The position numbers and the translations under genes were made by a program. The notes beneath the pieces are model-generated. The model was not told the origin of the DNA and did not search any database. It saw only the letters and a program-made list of their open reading frames with translations. From Acarospora socialis (taxonomy: Eukaryota; Ascomycota; Lecanoromycetes; Acarosporales; Acarosporaceae), in the NCBI GenBank assembly GCA_025617375.2, contig JAMYGW020000011.1, positions 1,488,001 through 1,552,000 on the forward strand: 64,000 bases of DNA, in the 5' to 3' direction. Shown one piece after another: positions 1 through 14,464 of the stretch. Each line of letters opens with the position of its first letter. The stretch's first letter is position 1.

Positions 1-2646
<2,646 letters not shown>

Positions 2647-3288
2647 CTGAGTAGGTCGGCGGTCATGGTCAAGCGGGCTTTCCTCAGTAGGTGCAAGATT
2701 TGAGGTTTCATTAGTTACGGTAATTTTACAGTCAACTACTCTCCCGAAGCGAAATCAGGCTGTCATCAACCCTATTCTTGATTTTAATCACTACTAATGT
2801 CCGTTTCACATCATCTATCTCATTCTCATCCTTTCATGCTTATTCAGTAGTTGAGTTAGTTTTTAAAACTCTCGAACCTGTTTCAACCCGTCAGGCTGTA
2901 AGGCATTAGCTATGTGAGTGATATGCATATATGCAAGCATATAATATGTGTCTTTTTGCGTGCAGACACATGCACCAGGATTGGGATGCGTCGCACACAA
3001 GAGGTGTGAGTCACCTTGCAGGCAAGATGGTTGTGGGGGTCAGCTTACATCTGGAGAGAAGAGAATTTTGAGCTGTTAGCTATTTCCCAAACATATCCGA
3101 CTGCTTCTATATAAATACTCATCCGAGAATCCCTGGACATCTTTGAAAATCTTTCCCACGTCCATAAATCAGCGATTGAATGCTTGTATACTGAGAGCTG
3201 CCAAACGATTACAGATGCTCTTGACTCTGTAGAAAATTCTTCAGTGAGATCACATTATCATCCATCGTTCTATTCTTCACAGAAGACA
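2647..3288. promoter_or_regulatory. Divergent intergenic region, LeuRS / P450
   Basis: About 640 bases between the starts of the LeuRS gene and the P450. No convincing gene is present. It must hold both promoters and marks the left border of the metabolic gene group. An AT-rich TATA-like box near its right end is listed separately. Confidence 0.6.
3108..3117 (+). promoter_or_regulatory. TATA-like box upstream of the P450
   Basis: The sequence TATATAAATA lies about 170 bases before the preferred P450 start and 67 bases before an in-frame upstream ATG at 3184. The position fits a core promoter, but no transcript data support it. Confidence 0.4.
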
Positions 3289-5393
3289 ATGTTGTTGACC
3301 GCAAGAGTTTTCATAGGGTGTGCTTTGGGCATCACAGCACATCTTGGCCTCTTTATTCAGGGGGAATGGCACATGCAAGCACCTGTAGTCTTTGCTCTTC
3401 ATGTTCTCTTTGGTTTTCTTACATTCTTCTTCGAAGTTCAAAAGCTAGGACTCTCGCAGTTGCCCTTCATCAATGCCACTGTAATCATTGCAGGCTATCT
3501 GTTTGGCTTGTTCTCCAGCATTGTCGCGTACCGCCTATCATCTTTCCACCGTTTGCACAACTTTCCAGGGCCACGACTGGCAGCTGTCAGCAAGCTTTGG
3601 CATGTCTGGCAGTGTCGAGATTCGCGTAATCATGAGCTGATGGACTGGTTGCATGAGAAGTATGATGGTGACTTTGTCCGTATTGGTATGATCAAGATCT
3701 TTCAAATCCAAACGCATCTTAGCTGTTACTAACACTTTCATCGAGCACTTCAGGACCGAGTGAGGTAGCCTCATTTCATCCAGAATCCTTTGCCATTTTG
3801 GAAGGCTATGGAACTCAGTGCAGAAAGTCGGACTTTTACGACCTGATGCTTCCTGACTTCTCGCTGGTATTCACTCGAGAGAGGGAAACACATAATGCAA
3901 GGCGCAACGTCTGGAGTCATGCACTCAGTACAAGAGGTAAGTTCTGCCAAATAAATGAGGGAAGAAACCGCACTGTTTGCCTCTCTACACTTCCCTGCTG
4001 ATCACAGAGCCACCCAGCCATCTCATCATATCAAGACAGGATAAACCGACAGATTGGAGTTCTCATGAGGAACATTTCCGACTCAGCCGCCGTGAAGAAA
4101 CCGGTTGTAATCAATGAAGTCATGTACTGGTTCACCTTCGATTCCATGGGCGAGTTCGCCTTCAACCAGGACTTTGGCATGATGCGGCGCCAGGAATGGC
4201 ACTTCGCCATTACTTTGTTTCGACGCGCACTCTCGATCATCGGTCCCTTTGCACCGACCATCTGGCTGATCAAGGTTGGATTTGCGTTCCTGCCCTGGTT
4301 CTGGAAGATCAGAGATTGGTTTGCGATGCTGGCTTTCTGTAAACAACAGATGGATAATCGGATGAAGGTTTGTCGTTATGAATAAAACATCAAATACTTT
4401 GGTGTTCTGGTTGGAATATGCCATCTGACTCGATACACAGATGAGACCCGAGGAGAAAGATATTTCATCCTTCTTCCTTGACGAGGCCGATAAGGAACAA
4501 CACAGCACGTCTATGCAGAACTGGCTGAAAGGCGACACAGCAACAGTCATAGTTGCGGGGAGGTACAAGACATAAGCCCAACTCAACCATCTTCTGCTTT
4601 CATCCTCCATATCTCTACCAAGCATGATATTACGTATAACTAATCCAAGTCAACAGTGATACGACAGCTCCAAGTCTAACATTCTTATCCTACTGCCTTG
4701 CCAAACACCCTGAACACGCAGAGAAGGTCCACGCTGAGCTCGCCGGAATCGACCCTCTCGACCTCAACGCCGTCTCCGCTTTACCTCATCTCAATGGCAT
4801 CATCAACGAGGTCATGCGTCTGTATTCAGTGGCACCCACTGTTGTCTCTAGGGAGACTCCTCCGCAGGGCATTGTGATAGGCGGTACCTTCATCCCGGGG
4901 TATACGAAAGTGCTGGCGCCTCGCTGGGTCATTTTCAGACGTAAGTTGATGCGCGTAACCCTCCGCATATACTGCTCGGAATCGATTCTAACATGGGTTG
5001 TCGCTCATTTTCAGGTGAGAGTTGCTTTGAACGAGCCAAGGAGTTCATCCCAGAGCGCTGGTACAGCAGGCCCGAGATGGTGAAGAATAAGCATGCGTTC
5101 GCACCTTTTGGAATGGGTGAGTACTTCATATGGCATGATAGCTTTCCGCTGTCGGTGTGTATAAACAAATCGGAAAGGCTCACCAAACATTCCTTACGTC
5201 TACAGGACGCGCAAGCTGCGTCGGGCAAGGACTTGCAACCGCGCAGCTGCGGCTGGTGCTGGCGTCTCTGGTGAAGAAGTTCTATATACGGTTTCTGCCG
5301 GGTGAGGATGGGAAGGAGGTGTTGAGGGATATGAGAGATCAGCTTACGGCGCAGCCGGGGAGGCTGAGGCTTATGTTTGAACCGAGAGAATGA
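3289..5393 (+). CDS. Cytochrome P450 monooxygenase (cluster)
   Basis: Haem-thiolate monooxygenase, probably ER-bound and oxidising the product of the neighbouring cluster. Seven exons: 3289-3685, 3754-3936, 4018-4367, 4441-4562, 4657-4940, 5015-5116 and 5206-5393, giving 541 residues in one exact frame. The N-terminus has about three hydrophobic segments before a FPGPR proline hinge. The I-helix reads AGSDTTAPS (about 349). The ExxR helix is NEVMRLY, the PERF-type motif is FIPERWY, and the haem loop is FGMGRASCVG with the Cys ligand. The N-terminal part (YWFTFDSMGEFAFN) resembles fungal specialised-metabolism P450s. An in-frame ATG at 3184 would add 35 residues; 3289 was chosen because it directly precedes the first membrane segment. 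All key motifs are intact. The substrate is unknown. Confidence 0.93.
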
Positions 5394-5825
5394 GGTGAGG
5401 ATGTCAAGGGAAATTTGGATTGTGTGACCATCACAGAGAGGTTGTGGCGTGGAATCATGGGAGGGAGACGGTGCAAAAGAGTACTGGGCCGAGGAGATTA
5501 GTGTTTTTAGACCGTCAGTCACGCTTTGCTCTTAGTTCATTCTACATTTGACAATGGATATACAGTTGATGTATGGCCACAAGTCATACATGCAAATGAT
5601 GATTCACTTGGGTCCTGTGATGGCACGATGGTTGCACAGTCTAGCACCTTCACAGTATACATGTCACAGACGAGTAGTCAGCCAGATGAAGCAGTTTGAC
5701 AATGCACTCTTGCACTCTTGCACTCTAATCTGTATGGCTGAGAATGAGCACGACATAGCTTCAAGCACAGTTTACTTTAAAGACAGAGCGGGAGGGTTAT
5801 GACAACATGATGTCTCTCTCTCCAT
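5394..5825. other. Convergent intergenic spacer
   Basis: About 430 bases between the 3' ends of the P450 and the FAD oxidase. I see nothing beyond expected 3' untranslated sequence; short open frames here have no recognisable features. Confidence 0.6.
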
Positions 5826-7717
5826 CTACGTACTTCCACTCTTACAGAGTCTTCCATCCTCCGCCACAGCCCAGTACTCGCTCCCGACCCCAGTCAGCGC
5901 ATAGAACATATGCGTGGGATCATATTTATCCTTGATAGCGTTCAAACGAGCGTAATTGGCCCCGTAGAACGTCTGCTGAAAGTTGGGCTGCTGAAAGTCG
6001 GCTTCGCTAAGGTAGGCACCGCCGCCGGGGGTTAGTTTCTCTAGTTGCGGGACGAGTTCGTGCGTCATTAGTTGCTGGTTTGCAAGATTGATGCTCCAGT
6101 CCGTATAGTTATATAGTGTGTAGAGGACCATGTCAAATAGCGTGTCACGCCATCCGGGATTCACGGAGTTGTAAGGAGAGCCGACGACGCGGTTAGAGAC
6201 GTTAAGGGCGAGGCCGGTGGCCCCACCGCCTTTCTCGTTGATGATGCGGAAAGCGGCAGTTAGGGCAGAGTTATTATGCTCGACGAGCGAGCGTGGGATC
6301 CAGCGGCCGCCAATTTGAATTTCGGAGGTCGGGATTGGTGGGTTCATGGCGATGTAGCTGTCTAGAAAACTGGGATACTCATTCACAACGTATGCTGTTG
6401 GGAAGCAGTCAGATCGGTCGAAATGCCACACAGTAGAACATGTGTCTAGCAAAAACATGCCTGTGACTTACTGTAGTTCAAGTTGTACTGGTCGAGCTTG
6501 TCGGTCACGGGCTTCAATATGGTGTCCATCTGCTCTTTTGAAATGTTCGGGCCATACGTCGGCGCCATTGAGAAGGTGGTGTTCGTGAACTGCCAGACGC
6601 TGACACCCCCGGCATCCACAATAGGGGCGAGGGCCTCATGGAAGGTCTCGATGACACCATAGTAAGCATCTTGCGAGACACCTGCATTCGTAAAGGTGAG
6701 GTTAGCAGCAGAACTTGGCATGTCCTTATGTGCCTTGCTCGTCATCGACAGCACGACGCCGAAGACACCACCGCCGCCTCCAGCGAGCGCCCAGTACAGG
6801 TCTGAGTTGTTAGAGGGGTTAGCGCGCAGAAGTTCCCCCGTCCCTGTGACGAGCTCCCACTCAAGAACTTGGTCTGCTGCGAGTCCGAATTTCGAGGCTA
6901 GCGGCCCATGACCTCCGCCTTGGGTATAGCCACCAGCAATACCCACCGTTGGGCAGTTGCCGCCTACGACTACCAGACCTTGTGCGTGAGCAGCTTCGTA
7001 TGCCTCTTGCCCTTGGACGCCGGCACCCATTTTCATGGCTTTGCCAGTATAGTTGGGTGATATATAATCCAAGATTTCAATGCCTTTTATGTTGTGAGTC
7101 CAGATACCGATGGCGCCGGCTCCAGTTGATTTCGCATTGTAATCGTGTCCCGTGTTGCGGACTGTAAGGCGAATGTTGTGGCGTTGCACGAACTCGATGG
7201 TCTTCTGGTAGTCGGAGGCTTTGCTGGCGTTCACAGCATACTGGATGTACGTGCCGAGAACGCAGCGAGCGCTTTCTGGCAGGAACGGGTCGCAGCTCTG
7301 GTTGGCGAAGAATGGTGCCATGACTGAAGAAGACGAATCGTAGTGGGTTTTTTCTAAGAACCATATGGACTGTAATTTGGCGCATGCTTCGGCGTCGTAT
7401 GGTGCGAAGGAACTGTGGTGGCATGCACTTGCGATGGGCACGGTTGCTATAAGCTTGCCGCCTAGTGTTCGGTTGAAGTCATCCCATTCTGTGGCTTTTG
7501 GCCAGCAGGCATCGCCGGGGTAGCAACGACATGATGAGCTGTTGTTTGACGTGTATGACGGTGTAGATCTTGATGGAAGTCTTCTGTCAAATGATGATGA
7601 TGATAAAGCAGCTCGCACATAGCTACAGAAACTTAACAGTGTAAATAAAAGCTGAAGAGAGCCATCAAGCCTGTATGAGCCACGATTGAGATGCATCATC
7701 GTCGCTGATACTGGCAA
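5826..7717 (-). CDS. Secreted FAD-linked oxidase, berberine-bridge type
   Basis: Flavin oxidase of the FAD_binding_4 plus BBE architecture, which oxidises C-H or alcohol groups with O2. Two exons, 7717-6472 and 6394-5826, separated by a 77-nt intron, encode 604 residues. A hydrophobic segment at about 20-36 looks like a signal peptide, and there are many N-x-S/T sites, so an ER or extracellular enzyme is likely. The FAD domain has RNTGHDY (His about 191) and GGNCPTVGIAGG (Cys about 255). These match the two residues that carry bicovalent FAD in BBE enzymes. The C-terminus has the BBE signature FYGANYARLNAIKDKYDP. Starts at 7717 or 7699/7696 are possible and give nearly the same protein. It lies convergent to the P450 and probably belongs to the same pathway. 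The reaction is unknown. Confidence 0.93.
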
Positions 7718-9172
7718 TACTTTTTCTTCAGCAAACGCTTAACAGGAGATGCCAGACATATGTATTCGATAGACAATTCTCTTACAACCCTTCAGCCTCA
7801 TCTATCCTTCAACTAATTCGTAAGCCACAGGATAAGAATCTACATGGTAAAGAATCTAATTGCATCATGGTGTATTGTCCTGTAAAAGCTTTCCGAACAG
7901 GAAATTTTCAATATTAACTACCAAGTTGGAAGAGATGGCATTGAACAACTGCTCAAAATGCAAGGTAGTTGTACACCTTCATTTCGACCTTAAGGGAGTC
8001 AGAGATAATGCCGTAGTATCATGATAGTGATGGCCTCTTTGATGGAGTGCATACATGGTGATCAACTAGCAAGTATAATTGCACTCATTATAGCGAGGAT
8101 TGCGGGCTCGTTTGCAGGAAAGCTCCGTAATGTCTCCGAGATCACCGCTCTCCTGATGGATCCGAGCCCAGTCAGACATACATACTCATTCTTATGGGGG
8201 CTGTGCGTCGAATTTGGCTAGGTTTTGTCGACCGGCCCCAGATTCACGGGATAAGTAGGATTGGAAGTGCATGGCATCGGAGATACCGTGGGTGTGGCAC
8301 GGGGATCATAAAACAAACTCCCCATCGCCTGTAATGACCTCTCGGAGTTTAAAGGTTCAGGCGTCCATGCAGCACGTATTATTATTGTTGGGGCAAGGGT
8401 CATGAAAGCTGCATTAGCAGCCTTACCTTAACATTATGAGATACTTTGCAGAGTTGGACTGCATGACTTGCGAGTAACATATGTGTACTACAATATATAG
8501 ATATCCGTCCTGCCCTCTCATCCTCGTCATCTCTGCTTTCATGTTGTACCTGTAAGCCCCCAAGATTTTTTAGACGCAACTCAGCACACATGTACATTGA
8601 CAGGCGGCAGGTCTGCACCTTCATGTTGTGACTGAGTGTCAGTGCCTCCTCCGGGAGGGATTCTAAGACACATTCACATGATAAAGGAAAACAGACACAA
8701 CTCACAATGGCCCTGTGACCCTCGTTTTTACAGAGTTGAGATAAAACGATCAATACCTTGTATTATAATACAAATATGCCATGACAGCATGTTGAGGTAC
8801 TGTACAGCAGAGTCAGTCTCAGCCGGGTATATTTAGGGTATGTTTTTCCGTCTAGAATACTTATGATTGAAAAGGTTTGACCGTTTTGCATGTTTCCTTT
8901 TAGCTCACTCGTGCAAGACCAACATCAAGATCCTGAAGTGTGGGACAGGTCGACCAAATGTCGGTATAGGAAGGTGATGTAAGGATAACCCTTGTACATA
9001 AGCCAGTATTGGTTGCTTAGTAGAGGTGCGAAAGAACACCCTGTTAGACTGAGCCTTGCTACTTTGCGGCGCTCAGTATAATGAAAGATTAACACGTACA
9101 TTGAACAAATATTCAAACAGTTCCTCATAACATGTTCCATCCACCCTTAAAAGAAAACCTCATCTCTGTCTG
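7718..9172. other. Gene-poor spacer inside the cluster
   Basis: About 1.45 kb without a supportable gene. It includes the promoter of the FAD oxidase on its left and the 3' flank of the rhodopsin-like gene on its right. Short open frames at 8021-8221, 8400-8753 and 8925-9140 lack domains and splice-consistent neighbours. It may be decayed sequence, but I see no recognisable relic. Confidence 0.5.
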
Positions 9173-10456
9173 TCAAAGCATTTGGTGTTTCTGCGGCTCA
9201 CCAGTAACATAATAATCATGCCGAACACCAATTGCATTTGAGTCACTCATACACGATTCATCCTCCTGGGTGATAAAAGGCGATCGTACTACCGCCTCGG
9301 CATTGCTGAAGTTCCTGCCCTCCTCAAGCTCGAGGAGAGAACCCTCGTTCAGGCGGCTGAAGTTTTTTTTGCTGAGGCCGCGCGACTCTGAACTTCCGAT
9401 GGTGTTTCGGGTTTCCTTAAGCTGCCTCTTGCCTGTGCCCTTTCCTGAACCCCTCTGGATCCTTGACACAGCTGGTCCGAGGTATTTTGAGAAGAGGGGT
9501 GCGAGTGTGGGTAGGCAAGCGACAATGATGCCGAGCCAGACCTCGAGGTGGGCCACAAGGCCTATATTGCCCAGTCCGTAAACAAAGTCGCTCTGGGTGA
9601 CCGATTGGACAGTGATTTGAATTCTCCATCCCATGATGGCTACAACCCTGTTGAAGCAAGTTAGTCGCTAATGGGCAGAAAATGACCAAAATCGAAGTGC
9701 TGATGGGCCTTACAAGAGACCGAGACCGAAGAGACCACTGATGGCAACTTTCTTGCTGGTTGGCATATGGAGCCCCCACAAAAGTGGCATCGGTAGTATC
9801 ACAATAGAAGTGTCAATGACCATGTTCACACTGACAGAGGTGATTTCCTCAATGGCCACATTCTTACAATATCCGCCTGGAACTGGGTTCCAGGAGTATG
9901 AAATCGGGTGGCAGTTGGTGCAAAAGACAACAAGGAATGCAATGCCATAGCCTGACACAATGAACATTAAGATCCATGCGGCGATTTTGAAATGCTTTGT
10001 CGTAAAGATGCATGTGTAAAACCAGAGAATTGAAAGTTTACAAAAGACTGTTGCAAAGAGCCATGTGAAGCCGGTGCCTAACAGGATCTATTATATGAGT
10101 CAGTCTAACTATTCTATTGCTTTGCCCTTCTACCAGCCCGTATTACCTGGTATTGCACACCAATCTCATACTCAGTGAGCTCCGAAGTGTGCGCACCAAG
10201 ACCGTTGGCAATACCCCACCACGTACAACCTTCCAGAGCAAGCATACTGATCTGAATCTTTCATAAGTGCTGCACTAACAGGTGAAAGAACATCTGCTGC
10301 GCTTACAAAAGCAACAGTGATCAGATAGTCATCTGGGCGAAGTGCTCGCTTCTTGATTCTGACAGCCCAAAAGCGAAATGCGACGACCAATATTATGATG
10401 ATAGTGAAGACCACCATCCATATCATCAGCGAGACTCCTTGATGACTGAGCAACAT
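9173..10456 (-). CDS. Fungal rhodopsin-like seven-helix membrane protein
   Basis: Integral membrane protein of the fungal rhodopsin-like (PTH11/SAT5-type) family. Exons 10456-10307, 10251-10147, 10087-9714 and 9647-9173 give 367 residues in one frame. The order is typical: a first helix (MIWMVVFTIIIILVVAFRF), the RALRPDDYLI cytoplasmic motif, a helix pair around GCTWWGIANGLG, the extracellular CxP/CxN-type loop with NCHPISYSWNP and GGYC, then PMPLLWGLHMPTSKKVAISG and a last helix in LGIIVACLPTLAPLF. A polar tail of about 100 residues follows. Members are common in plant-associated fungi and are often found inside biosynthetic clusters, where their role (sensing, transport or scaffolding) is mostly unknown. 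Its place between the oxidase and the A/B-barrel gene suggests a cluster function; this is inference. Confidence 0.88.
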
Positions 10457-11214
10457 TATAACAAGTATAGAGCAAGTGCTGTTGTTGAAACGATAAAAAG
10501 CTGCGCCAAAAGCGCGACGAGTGGTATCAATTTTTTCGAAAAGGGTACCAATAAGGGCTTATCTGAAATTCTAGCACGGAGTATTTTTGGGCCCATAAGG
10601 CAAGGGTTCATAATAACGTTAGTATGCAGGAAGCCGCGTTTTCTCCAAAGACTCCAAGCCACTCATGCATAACGGGAAATGGCGCAATAACGTTACAGTG
10701 CATAAGTCTCCGTCCGATAGTGAGAGTCACGCAATGTCAGGATTTATCATCGTTGTAAGACCCTGTACCATCCCAGACCAGACAAGAATCTGTCAAGGTG
10801 TACTAGCGAAGTATTGAAAGCAAAATTCAGTCCTGGTGTTACAACAGCTCATGCAAGCAACAATTCATGCAAGACCAATGAGCTCACCCGTCCCTGTAGG
10901 GTAGCCAAACAGAGTGTATGTTCGGTGGAAATGACACCTTATAACTGCTTTTATGTTGGAAGGTTTCGAAGGTATTGAAAGACATATCATAACTTATACC
11001 TAGTAGCGCCCCTGAGACTAAGGTCACATGCTTTCAGCCTTTTTATCTATTATTGCAAGCGTTACTCTTTATGTATAAAACCAGCCGGCGTCCATTCATA
11101 CCGTGTATTCGCTGATATCATTCATCAGATCTATGGCTGATACAAGCTGATCTCAAAGATCATAACTTCTTTGTTCTAAACCGTAACGAACAACCACTGC
11201 TCAACTCAACCAAA
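10457..11214. promoter_or_regulatory. Divergent intergenic region, rhodopsin-like / A/B-barrel
   Basis: About 760 bases between two divergent cluster genes, holding both promoters. No supportable gene. A TATA box lies near the right end. Confidence 0.55.
11074..11080 (+). promoter_or_regulatory. TATA box upstream of the A/B-barrel gene
   Basis: TATAAAA lies 135 bases before the ATG of the A/B-barrel gene, a normal distance for a fungal core promoter with a short 5' leader. Confidence 0.5.
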
Positions 11215-12117
11215 ATGATAACCGAAATAGTAACCTTTCAGCTAAAAGCCAACGCCAGCCTGGCTGACCCGGGCTCACCAGCTGGCAAAGTAATCAGCGA
11301 GCTCCTCGCGCCAGAACTCGCCGCTCATGGGGCACACGATGTGTACTACGGGCAGTTCATCGAGAAGCCTGAGACGGCCATCATCTTCGTTCAATGGGAT
11401 TCTATTGATGACCACAAGAACTTCATGAGCTCACCGTAAGTCAAAGTCCACTCTTGCTGTCCTCCAAAAGAGGAGGTAGTATTTGGGCTTTAAAGCTCGC
11501 CACGGTAAACCTTCAGACCGCTGCATTCTTTCTCACCGTATCCGTCCACTTCTTTTTCGCTCTCGTTCGCTCCTCAGCTTTCCCAACAGAGATTGAATTG
11601 GAATCTATCACCCTGCCGCCCCCTGCTGACAAACTGGACAAAAAGCAACTATGAAAAACATGAGACTCACCTCCGAACCATTGTCAACGATGAAGAAACC
11701 GTCACAGTCCTGCATGTCCCCTTCAACCCTTCGGACGACCCATCCCCCGCCCTTGGCGCCAACAGCAAAGTTGGCGCTACTGAAGTCGTCTTCTTCTACT
11801 TCCCCTCCACTCTCACCCACAGCAACAAAGACGCGATCATGTCCTCCGTCGACAAGATGCGGCCCGTCATGAAACGTTCCGAGGCGCTTGCCGTGTATGA
11901 CGGGTGGGCGCTAGAGGAGGCGGTGCCGAACCCGGGCCCGCAGGCGAGCGATGGGGAGACGAGCAAGGTCTATCTCAATGTGGTGGGTTGGGCTGATGTT
12001 GACGCGCATATGCGATTTCAAGGTAGTGAGGATTTCCAACAAAACATTCATCATTTGTTGGGGATTAAGGATATGAGGCATACCGAATTGTATCATGTCA
12101 AGTTGCATGCGGTATAA
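11215..12117 (+). CDS. Double dimeric A/B-barrel (ABM-like) protein
   Basis: Two exons, 11215-11435 and 11646-12117, encode 230 residues. The 210-nt intron is the longest in this group; it was placed by frame (the junction reads SSPNYEKHETH). Two repeats of a ferredoxin-like alpha+beta barrel are visible. The first starts MITEIVTFQLK and contains VQWDSIDDHKNFMSS; the second contains TEVVFFYFPS and VVGWADVDAHMRFQGS. This pattern matches antibiotic-biosynthesis-monooxygenase / stress-responsive A/B-barrel families, which include cofactor-free oxygenases and cyclases in natural product pathways. The fumagillin cluster has an ABM-family member (Fma-ABM) beside its UbiA terpene cyclase, which makes the neighbourhood here notable. 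No catalytic residues can be assigned by eye, and a non-enzymatic role is possible. Confidence 0.85.
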
Positions 12118-12293
12118 GGTGGCGAGAAGAACACAGGCTTGCGTGCTGCTCGATGGCTTTATAGGGTCAGTGGTTGGGGATAGTGACTGCTTCGTTTCAT
12201 CAAAGATGCCTGCTCAAATTCAAGCTCTATCCATTTCAAACCCTTTGGATTTCAACGGCCAAAGATGAGTAGTCTCATCCATGCTTCTCAGTA

Positions 12294-13211
12294 TCAACCA
12301 AATAAAGTTCCCGACACCTTAACCAATGGCAACAGGTACACCGAAACAAGCCACAAATTCCAAAGCCGAAACGTGGTCTTATCCCCTTTCTCACTCCTCT
12401 CTGTCAAAGTCCTCACCGCAACAGTCAGCCCCAGTAGCACAGGCGCCATATACCCAACCGTCGGAGACGCCCACAGCCAGGGTGTGGCCCAGGACCACAC
12501 AACCATCGGAACTGCAATCGTCCACCGTGCCGGCGCATCGCCCATCACCAACGGCACAGTCTTGCGGTTCCTAGCGGCATCGCCTCGCTGGTCATGCATA
12601 TCCTGCGTCTGGACGGTGCTGAATACAATGCAGCCAATGACGAAGGACCACCATCCCAGGAGCTGGAGCGCGGATGCGCACCGACCGATCGTGACTTGCA
12701 TGGCACCGGAGGAGAAGCAGATGAAGCCGCAGGCGTTGATGAGGTTGCGGATGAGGCAGTTTGAGTCGGCGCCGCGGAGGTTGTTGTACCAATATCCGAG
12801 CAGTATCAGCGCCAAGCACTGGGACAGGGTTCTGAGGAAGAGGCTGACGACAAGGGCTACAGAGTAGAGTGCGAGCATCAAGCGCTTGGCGGATTCTGGC
12901 GAGAGTCTTTGGGAGGGCATAGGCCGCCATAGCTTGTTCAGCGAGTCCTCTTGGATGGCTTCGGGTTGTCGCTGATTGTTGATAGCGAAGGGGAGGAGGT
13001 TTACCCAGACCCAGAAGAGCACCAGCGGGGTTTTGCTCAGGATTTGATGGGGTGGTGGGAGGTGGATTTGCGAGGAAAATGTGTGCTCGTTGTTTAGGGA
13101 GATGGCGACGCCGTTGATGAGGCCGAAGGCTGTGCTAGGGAGTATGATGGTTTTGAGGTCGCTGAAAGTAAAGAGCCAGACCGAGTAGAGGTGGAATGCC
13201 CATTGCTTCAT
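12294..13211 (-). CDS. UbiA-family prenyltransferase or terpene cyclase
   Basis: Intronless gene for a 305-residue integral membrane protein with about seven to nine helices, the normal size for UbiA enzymes. These enzymes bind prenyl diphosphates through two Asp-rich motifs. The second is clear: QDMHDQRGD (Asp 204, 207, 211) followed by the conserved R-x-T-x-P. The first is unusual: NNQRQPEAIQEDSLNKLWRP (about 78-97) keeps the Asn and an ED pair but lacks the usual NDxxDxxxD. This N...ED..NK.WRP form is the fungal UbiA-like type that I associate with Fma-TC-like terpene cyclases. It is convergent with the A/B-barrel gene, only 176 bases away. It probably makes or attaches the terpene unit of the cluster product. 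Whether it is a cyclase or an aromatic prenyltransferase cannot be decided from the sequence. Confidence 0.88.
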   Translation of the reverse strand: MKQWAFHLYSVWLFTFSDLKTIILPSTAFGLINGVAISLNNEHTFSSQIHLPPPHQILSKTPLVLFWVWVNLLPFAINNQRQPEAIQEDSLNKLWRPMPSQRLSPESAKRLMLALYSVALVVSLFLRTLSQCLALILLGYWYNNLRGADSNCLIRNLINACGFICFSSGAMQVTIGRCASALQLLGWWSFVIGCIVFSTVQTQDMHDQRGDAARNRKTVPLVMGDAPARWTIAVPMVVWSWATPWLWASPTVGYMAPVLLGLTVAVRTLTERSEKGDKTTFRLWNLWLVSVYLLPLVKVSGTLFG

Positions 13212-14464
13212 GATCTTTTAGCAAAGAACAAATTCATGTGCGTTCTAAGATATGCCATGCTACGAGACAAGATAAACTGTCAAGGAAGCTAATATACACG
13301 TGAAGACATGAAGCAGTGAAAGAGGCAACGTCTATTCCGAAAACATCCTGAGCCATGATCTGCTGAGGTGAGAGAATAATAATGGAGCTTGGTAGCCTTA
13401 CTCAGACGAGGGATTGCACAAATCATCAAGAGTAGCTGCCTGATTGGCTTCATCAATATCGTCATAGCCTTATGAGCAAAGACCTTTTTGGAAACATCAG
13501 AGGGTTCCGAGCCCTGTAGAGTACCCTACTAATTCAGCTTGTGCTCCGCTCATGCATCCTGCACCTATGAACTTGTTACCAACGGAACTGATTCAGAAGG
13601 GTAGCATGATCGGCCAGATTACTATAGGATCATCAATGTATGGGTAAGGCGCAGCAAGCAAAACGGGTGTTACTAGCAGTGCTTACGATTGCTGCGCCGT
13701 CGCTGCGCTGACCATCTCAGCATGATTACAGCAAATTGGAACCCTCCGCGATGTGATAGTGCAGCACATGTATACTAAGGGCGCAGCAATGGTAGGGATA
13801 AGGAGGAGCGGAGTCCGAGTGAATTGGGCTTCTTGTTCCGTCGGGGACTTTCCATTTCTTATTTCTATGTTGTACGGAGGCAACCAACATAAGTCCTGTA
13901 CTTTGTACAACTTAGATATTCAAATTCCAATCCTGCACGCAATCCAGCTCCAATAAATGCAGCAGCCTGTTCTTGGTACATATGCGCTGCTGCTGCATCA
14001 ATTGAGCTAGTAAACCACCATCCTGTGGTCATGGCGGTGGGGACACGGCATATCGAGAGTTGTGGGGGCCGCTATTGCCTTCGAGACTGCATTTAGAAGG
14101 CAATAATGTGAACCATGTAGAAAGAAGTGGTGTAACAGAGGCCCTTCACATGCTTGGGCTATACGAGTGTCACATCGCACTGAGGTGTCAACCTGTATCA
14201 TGAACGTTGTGCATAATCTCGAAATTCGGTCAATCAGAGACCTCAGTTTCATTCTGAAGCTCGGATCATCTGATATGTGTATTGACTCAGGTGCAGCAGA
14301 CTGACGCAGTTGCAGGCCGTGGGCAGAGAAATAAGGTACTTCATGAGGAATGGTCCCCAAGCACAGTAGGTGAACGCTCTTCAAGGCCACACAGCTGCCT
14401 TACATTCTTGGAGGAAACTATTGTCATATCATCAAGATCAAGAGAAAGAGAGGATCAAATCATC
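13212..14464. promoter_or_regulatory. Divergent intergenic region, UbiA / SDR
   Basis: About 1.25 kb between divergent cluster genes. It must hold both promoters. Short open frames at 13683-13956 and 14007-14390 have no features of real genes. Confidence 0.5.
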
